From Psychromicrobium lacuslunae (GTDB taxonomy: Bacteria; Actinomycetota; Actinomycetes; Actinomycetales; Micrococcaceae): a stretch of DNA of 64,000 nt. Shown one piece after another: positions 59,412 through 64,000 of the stretch (position 1 is its first letter; each line of letters starts with the position of its first letter). The position numbers were made by a program, and so were the translations under genes. The notes under the pieces are model-generated. The model ran no database searches, was not told the origin of the DNA, and was given only the letters and a program-made list of their open reading frames with translations. The stretch lies in NCBI RefSeq assembly GCF_000950575.1, contig NZ_CP011005.1, positions 3,162,001 through 3,226,000 on the forward strand, written 5' to 3'.

Positions 59412-62400
59412 GTGGTCGCTTTTCCTGCCCTGAAATTTTCCAGAGCCGCTGCCTTAGGGCTAGCCGCCTTGCTTGGCTTGGGTGTGCTGCCCGCGCTGGC
59501 ATCGCCAGCCAGTGCGGCACCGGCCGCAAATGCGGCCAGCGGTATTTCCGCGCAGGTGCCGGTGGACCCGAACGGTAAGCCGCTTGGCGCGATCTCCGGC
59601 TTCCAGCAGACTGGTGCCAGTGTCAGCCTGAAGCCAGCGAGCGGAGTGCTCAAGGTCAGCTTCCTGGACGCCAAGACGTTCCGGATTGAAGCGGATCCCT
59701 CCGGCACTCTCAGCGACCCTGCGAATACCTCGCAGAACGATCCCGCCCGATCGGCCAACCTGGTGGTCGGTGCAGCGCAATTCAGTGCCCCCACCGTGAC
59801 CGTTGCAGACGGCAGCACCATCACCATCAGCACCAGCGCGGTCAAGCTCGAGGTGGAAAAGTCCACCGGCAAGTTCACCTTGCGCAAGGCCGATGGCACC
59901 CTGATCTGGAAAGAGACGGCGCCACTCAGTTTCGGAAATTCCTCGGCCACCCAGCATTTGGCGGCTAAAGCGGGGGAGCAGTTCCTCGGCGGCGGCATGC
60001 AGAACGGCCGCAGCGTGCACACCGGGCAGACCATTAATGTCAGCAAGGACTTCAACTGGGCCGATGGCGGCAATCCCAATGCTGTGCCGTACTACATGTC
60101 CAGCGGCGGCTACGGCGTCTTCCGCAACACCTTCGCACCCGGCAGCTACGACTTCGGCAGCGCCGGTGCCGGTAGCGACGAAACCAGCACGCACCAGGAA
60201 AAGCGCTTTGATGCCTACTACTTCGTCGGTGATTACAAGCAATCCCTTGATGGCTACACTAAGCTCACCGGCCGTCCGTTGATGCCGCCGATCTACGCCC
60301 TGGAATACGGCGACGCCGATTGCTACAACCGCTCCAATCCGGACTATTCATCGTCCGGCTACAACGATCCGAACGCGCCGAAACAGCATACCTTCGACGC
60401 GGTGAAGACCGCCGAGCAGTTCAAGAGTAATGACATGCCGGGCGCCTGGATGCTGGTCAATGACGGCTATGGCTGCGAATACACCAAGGACCCGAGCCCT
60501 TATGACCCGGCCAACCCGGGTCAAGGCCTGGGCGGCACGGTGCAGGCGATCAAAAAGAACGCCGATTTGCAGACCGGATTGTGGACGCAGCGCAGCCTCA
60601 CCCAGCAGGCCACCGAAGTGGGGCAGGATGGCATCTCGCTGCGCAAGCTAGACGTCGCCTGGGTTGGCGAGGGCTATCGGATGGCGCTCACCGGCTGCGA
60701 AAGTGCACACGGCGGCATTGAGCAATATTCGGCCAATCGCGGCGTCGCCCTGATGGTAGAAGGCTGGGCAGGCTCGCAACGCTGCGGCATCCAATGGACG
60801 GGTGATCACACCGGCAGCCTGGATGCAATTCGTTGGCAGGTGCCGGCGTTGGCTGGCTCAGGAAATTCAGGCCTAGCCTTCACCACCGCCGACGTGGACG
60901 GCATTTTCGGTGGCTCACCCGAAAGTTACGTTCGGGACCTGCAATGGAAAGCCTTCGCGCCAGCGCTGTATTCAATGAGTGGCTGGGCGCCGACTGACAA
61001 GCGGCCCTGGCTCTACGGCGATGCAGCCACCGCGATCAATCGGCAATATCTGCAGCTACGTCAACAATTGATGCCGTACATCTACTCATTGGCGGCAAAT
61101 TCCCATGCCAATGGCACCCCGATGATGCGCACCATGGCTCTTGAGTTTCCGCAGGATCCGGCCTCCTACAGCGCTGAGGCGAATAACCAGTTCATGCTCG
61201 GCTCTAACTACTTGGTGGCGCCGATTTCGGCCAGTACCGACATTCGCAATGGCATCGTGTTGCCGGCTGGTAGCCAGTGGGTGGATTACTGGACCGGCAC
61301 GATCTATCAGGGCGGCCAAGTGCTCAACGGCTACAAGGCTCCGCTGCAGACCCTGCCGCTCTTCGTTCGCGCCGGTGCCCTAGTGCCGCAGGGCATGGTG
61401 GCGCGCAACGCTTCGCTAGTGCCTGAGAATTCAGCTCTTACCCTGAACATTTACCCGAGTGGTAATTCCCAGTTCAGCTTGTATGAGGATGACAAGACCA
61501 GCCGTTCCTACCAGACTGGCCAGAGCTCAACTCAGGATTTCGCCGTCACCGCCCCAGTCAAGAACGGCGGGGATGTCACCGTGACGATCGGCGCGCGCAA
61601 GGGCGATTACAGCGGCATCGCAGCGAGCCGTCCCTATCAGCTCAGCGTGCACTCCGGCTCCAAACCCTCCTCGGTGGTCAAGGACGGCGTGGCGCTGACC
61701 GCGCTCACCGATCAAGCCGCCTTCGACGCCGCAACTAGCGGGTGGTACTACGACTCAACCTCGCCGGGCGGCGTCGTACAGATCAAGCTGGGCAGTCTAG
61801 CCAAGGCGGCGAGTAGCACCGTGGTGCTAAAGGATTCCAGTGCGGTGGGCGGCAAAAACTCGGACGCCGCAGCGGCCGAACTCAAACTGTCACTGCCGGC
61901 TCAGGTTTTCCAGGGCGCTGAGACCTCCGCAACCGCTGTCTTCAGCAATACTGGTGATCAGCCGAAGAGCAATGTGACACTGGGAATCAAGGTTCCGTCC
62001 GGCTGGAGCGTGAAATCTTCTAGCGGTACCTCGGCGTCGAGCGTTCCAGCGGGCGCTAGTGTGACCGCGACCTTCGTGGTGGTGCCGGGGGCGGGCTCGG
62101 CGGCAGGCTTGCAAACCCTGGAGGCAACTGGCCAATACAAAGACTCGCTCGGCGGCTCACACAATCTCAGCGGAGCGAATCAGATCGACGTCGCCTACGG
62201 CAGCCTGGCAGGTGCCTACAACGCTGTCTCGGTGACCACCGTGGCGGGCAAGGCTACCGGTAATTTCGACGGCGGCGGTGCCACTTTCTCGGCTGAGCAG
62301 CTAGCCAGCGCCACCGTGCCCAGCGGGGGAGTGAAACCGGGGTCGAAGGTCTCGGTGACAACCGCTGATGGCTCGACCATTGATTACAGCTGGCCCGCTG

Positions 62401-64000
62401 CCGGTCCAGATGTCAATAACTCGGTGGCCCTGAACGGGCAGACCGTAGCGCTGTCGGGTACCGGCACCCATTTAGCTGTGCTGGCGTCCGCGGCCAGCGG
62501 TAGCGGCGTTAGCCCCGAGCTCACGCTGATTTATGCCGACGGTACGCGACAGAAGCAGACCGTGTTCTTCCCGAACTGGTTGCAGCCCAAAGACCTCGGC
62601 GGGGGAGTGCTAGCGATCTCCAGCCAGGGTCGCAATAACGCCAACGGCCCCTCGCCCGAGTACACCCAGTACAAGTACCAAGTGATCTCCAATACGCTGC
62701 GATTAATCCCTGGCAAACAGCTCGCCGCAGTGACGCTCCCGGTGGCTAGCAATGTGAAATTCTTTGACTGGAAGGTGATCAGCCAGAAGCTGCCCGCCGC
62801 TCCCGATAAAGATGTTTTCGCCTCCGATTGGCCCTGGGCGAGCGCTACGAATGGCTACGGCGTGATCGGCAAGGACGTAGCCAATAAGGATGCCGCGAAC
62901 TCGCCGGATCTGCCACTTGCGGTGAACTACACCGATCCGGCCACCGGTCAGAACCCGACTTACCCTAAAGGCCTCGGGGCACATGCGGCCAGCAATATCA
63001 CCTACTACCTGGGTGGACAGTGCAGCGCCTTCACCGCGGACGTCGGGCTGGAGAAAGACTTTGGTGGTGCCATTATCTTCACCGTGAACGGTGATGGTAA
63101 GCAGCTTTACCAGAGCCGTACTTTCACTCCTGGCTTTGCACCCGAGCACATCAACGCGAATCTCAGCGGGGTGCAGTATCTTGAGCTGAGACTGGACCCG
63201 GCTAACGCGGGTGCAATCAATGGTGCGCACGGCATTTGGGGAAATGCGAAGTTCAGCTGCACACCGCCAGATACCGCACCGCCGAGCACGAAGGCTTCGG
63301 TTTCTGGTGCTCCGGCGGCATCCGGCTGGTACCTCAGCACCCCAACTGTCACGCTGAGCGCCAGTGACAACGTGGCGGTAGCCTCGACGCAGTACCGATT
63401 GGGCGCCGCTGGAACGGGCTCGGGATCGGCGGCTGGGCAAGCCGCTAACTGGAGCGAATACAAAGCTCCGTTCACGGTGCCCGACGGCGTCCAGAAACTG
63501 GAATATCGTTCAGGGGATAAGGCGGGTAACGCCGAGGCGGTGCAGTCGTCGACGCTCAAAGTGGATACCGGGAAGCCTGACATCTCGGCGTCGATTGCGC
63601 AACGTAAACTCACGCTGAGTGCTAAGGACGTCGGATCTGGTGTGGCGTTCATCGACTACTCGCTGGACGGCGGTAAGACCTGGAAACGGTACAGTAAGCC
63701 GCTCACTGCGAATGCTGGTGGACTCTCGGTGCAGTATCGAGTCACCGATGTGGCCGGGAATGTGACGGTTGGCGCAGCGGCCGCGGTGATTCCGCCGCTC
63801 GGCAAGCCCAGCGGGTCTCCGGTCATTAAGGCCGCAAATTCGGTTCAGGCCGGAAAGCAGCTGACTATTAAGCTCACCGGTTTCGACGCCGGAAGTCGGG
63901 TTGAGCTATGGCTGCATTCAACCCCGGTGTTGCTCGGTGCGGTGACCGCCGACGCCGCTGGTTCCGCTCAAGCGAACCTGCTGATTCCGGCCACTACCGC
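59412..64000 (+). CDS. secreted multidomain GH31 glycosidase (runs past right edge)
   Basis: Open to the window end; over 1,529 residues are seen. A signal peptide ends near ASPASA|AP. A beta-sandwich N-terminal domain leads to a GH31 barrel: the presumed nucleophile is Asp414 in RKLDVAWVGEG, the acid/base Asp465 in WTGDHTGS, and LMPYIYSLAANSHANGTPMM follows. After it come a NEW3-type beta-domain, a region with SPEYTQYKYQVIS, an NPCBM-like carbohydrate-binding domain (GLGAHAASNITYYLGG) and repeated bacterial Ig/OmpL47-type domains. GTG at 59412 is chosen by spacing from GGTGAAAG; TTG at 59403 is possible. It probably trims extracellular alpha-glycans for the importer upstream. Confidence 0.88.
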   Translation, partial: MVAFPALKFSRAAALGLAALLGLGVLPALASPASAAPAANAASGISAQVPVDPNGKPLGAISGFQQTGASVSLKPASGVLKVSFLDAKTFRIEADPSGTLSDPANTSQNDPARSANLVVGAAQFSAPTVTVADGSTITISTSAVKLEVEKSTGKFTLRKADGTLIWKETAPLSFGNSSATQHLAAKAGEQFLGGGMQNGRSVHTGQTINVSKDFNWADGGNPNAVPYYMSSGGYGVFRNTFAPGSYDFGSAGAGSDETSTHQEKRFDAYYFVGDYKQSLDGYTKLTGRPLMPPIYALEYGDADCYNRSNPDYSSSGYNDPNAPKQHTFDAVKTAEQFKSNDMPGAWMLVNDGYGCEYTKDPSPYDPANPGQGLGGTVQAIKKNADLQTGLWTQRSLTQQATEVGQDGISLRKLDVAWVGEGYRMALTGCESAHGGIEQYSANRGVALMVEGWAGSQRCGIQWTGDHTGSLDAIRWQVPALAGSGNSGLAFTTADVDGIFGGSPESYVRDLQWKAFAPALYSMSGWAPTDKRPWLYGDAATAINRQYLQLRQQLMPYIYSLAANSHANGTPMMRTMALEFPQDPASYSAEANNQFMLGSNYLVAPISASTDIRNGIVLPAGSQWVDYWTGTIYQGGQVLNGYKAPLQTLPLFVRAGALVPQGMVARNASLVPENSALTLNIYPSGNSQFSLYEDDKTSRSYQTGQSSTQDFAVTAPVKNGGDVTVTIGARKGDYSGIAASRPYQLSVHSGSKPSSVVKDGVALTALTDQAAFDAATSGWYYDSTSPGGVVQIKLGSLAKAASSTVVLKDSSAVGGKNSDAAAAELKLSLPAQVFQGAETSATAVFSNTGDQPKSNVTLGIKVPSGWSVKSSSGTSASSVPAGASVTATFVVVPGAGSAAGLQTLEATGQYKDSLGGSHNLSGANQIDVAYGSLAGAYNAVSVTTVAGKATGNFDGGGATFSAEQLASATVPSGGVKPGSKVSVTTADGSTIDYSWPAAGPDVNNSVALNGQTVALSGTGTHLAVLASAASGSGVSPELTLIYADGTRQKQTVFFPNWLQPKDLGGGVLAISSQGRNNANGPSPEYTQYKYQVISNTLRLIPGKQLAAVTLPVASNVKFFDWKVISQKLPAAPDKDVFASDWPWASATNGYGVIGKDVANKDAANSPDLPLAVNYTDPATGQNPTYPKGLGAHAASNITYYLGGQCSAFTADVGLEKDFGGAIIFTVNGDGKQLYQSRTFTPGFAPEHINANLSGVQYLELRLDPANAGAINGAHGIWGNAKFSCTPPDTAPPSTKASVSGAPAASGWYLSTPTVTLSASDNVAVASTQYRLGAAGTGSGSAAGQAANWSEYKAPFTVPDGVQKLEYRSGDKAGNAEAVQSSTLKVDTGKPDISASIAQRKLTLSAKDVGSGVAFIDYSLDGGKTWKRYSKPLTANAGGLSVQYRVTDVAGNVTVGAAAAVIPPLGKPSGSPVIKAANSVQAGKQLTIKLTGFDAGSRVELWLHSTPVLLGAVTADAAGSAQANLLIPATT

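Overview
The window is a chromosomal stretch of a moderately high-GC actinobacterium, most likely a member of the Micrococcaceae (Arthrobacter/Renibacterium/Psychromicrobium type). This rests on tightly overlapping operons with many GTG/TTG starts, an Lsr2-family nucleoid protein, Asp23/AmaP-type envelope genes, a LANTG (class E sortase type) surface protein and typical actinobacterial tRNA sequences. No rRNA, CRISPR array, integrase or insertion sequence was seen.

Layout. 1-10 kb: end of an unknown gene, the 5-oxoprolinase operon pxpABC, a DUF445 membrane protein, a glycerophosphodiesterase, a GH15 hydrolase, a TetR regulator, two methyltransferase-fold proteins and a 3-hydroxybutyrate-dehydrogenase-like SDR. 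10-16 kb: a surface module made of a long cysteine-free chaplin-like repeat protein with a VTP spacer and sorting signal plus a companion secreted Val/Pro/Ala-rich protein, then a purine permease and a CopC protein. 16-25 kb: a small FAD-binding protein, a sugar-lactone oxidase, an amino-acid deaminase with a hairpin over its start codon, a stress protein, a methionine aminopeptidase, an NlpC/P60 hydrolase, a metallopeptidase-like protein lacking one zinc ligand, a GNAT and a DMT transporter.

25-30 kb: tRNA-Glu, -Asp and -Phe, followed by an AT-richer accessory-looking stretch: a divergent Lsr2, an unknown 630-aa secreted protein, a 48-aa hydrophobic peptide gene ended by a perfect 42-bp palindrome, a hairpin-rich gene-free region and a secreted subtilase. 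30-36 kb: an MFS exporter behind a SoxR-like promoter, and a five-gene Asp23/AmaP envelope operon with a divergent DUF6191-like gene.

34-41 kb: an alpha-glucosidase divergent from a sugar ABC importer with a LacI regulator whose only plausible start codon is ATC. 41-49 kb: DoxX, exonuclease III, a putative three-gene ABC exporter and NAD synthetase. 48-64 kb: a LacI-controlled sugar/hexuronate operon (binding protein, two permeases, two TIM-barrel isomerases, a Gfo/Idh dehydrogenase, glucuronate isomerase, fructuronate reductase, mannonate dehydratase) followed by a large secreted multidomain GH31 glycosidase cut by the right edge. Together these would capture a uronic-acid-containing glycan or glycoside, import it and convert glucuronate to 2-keto-3-deoxygluconate.
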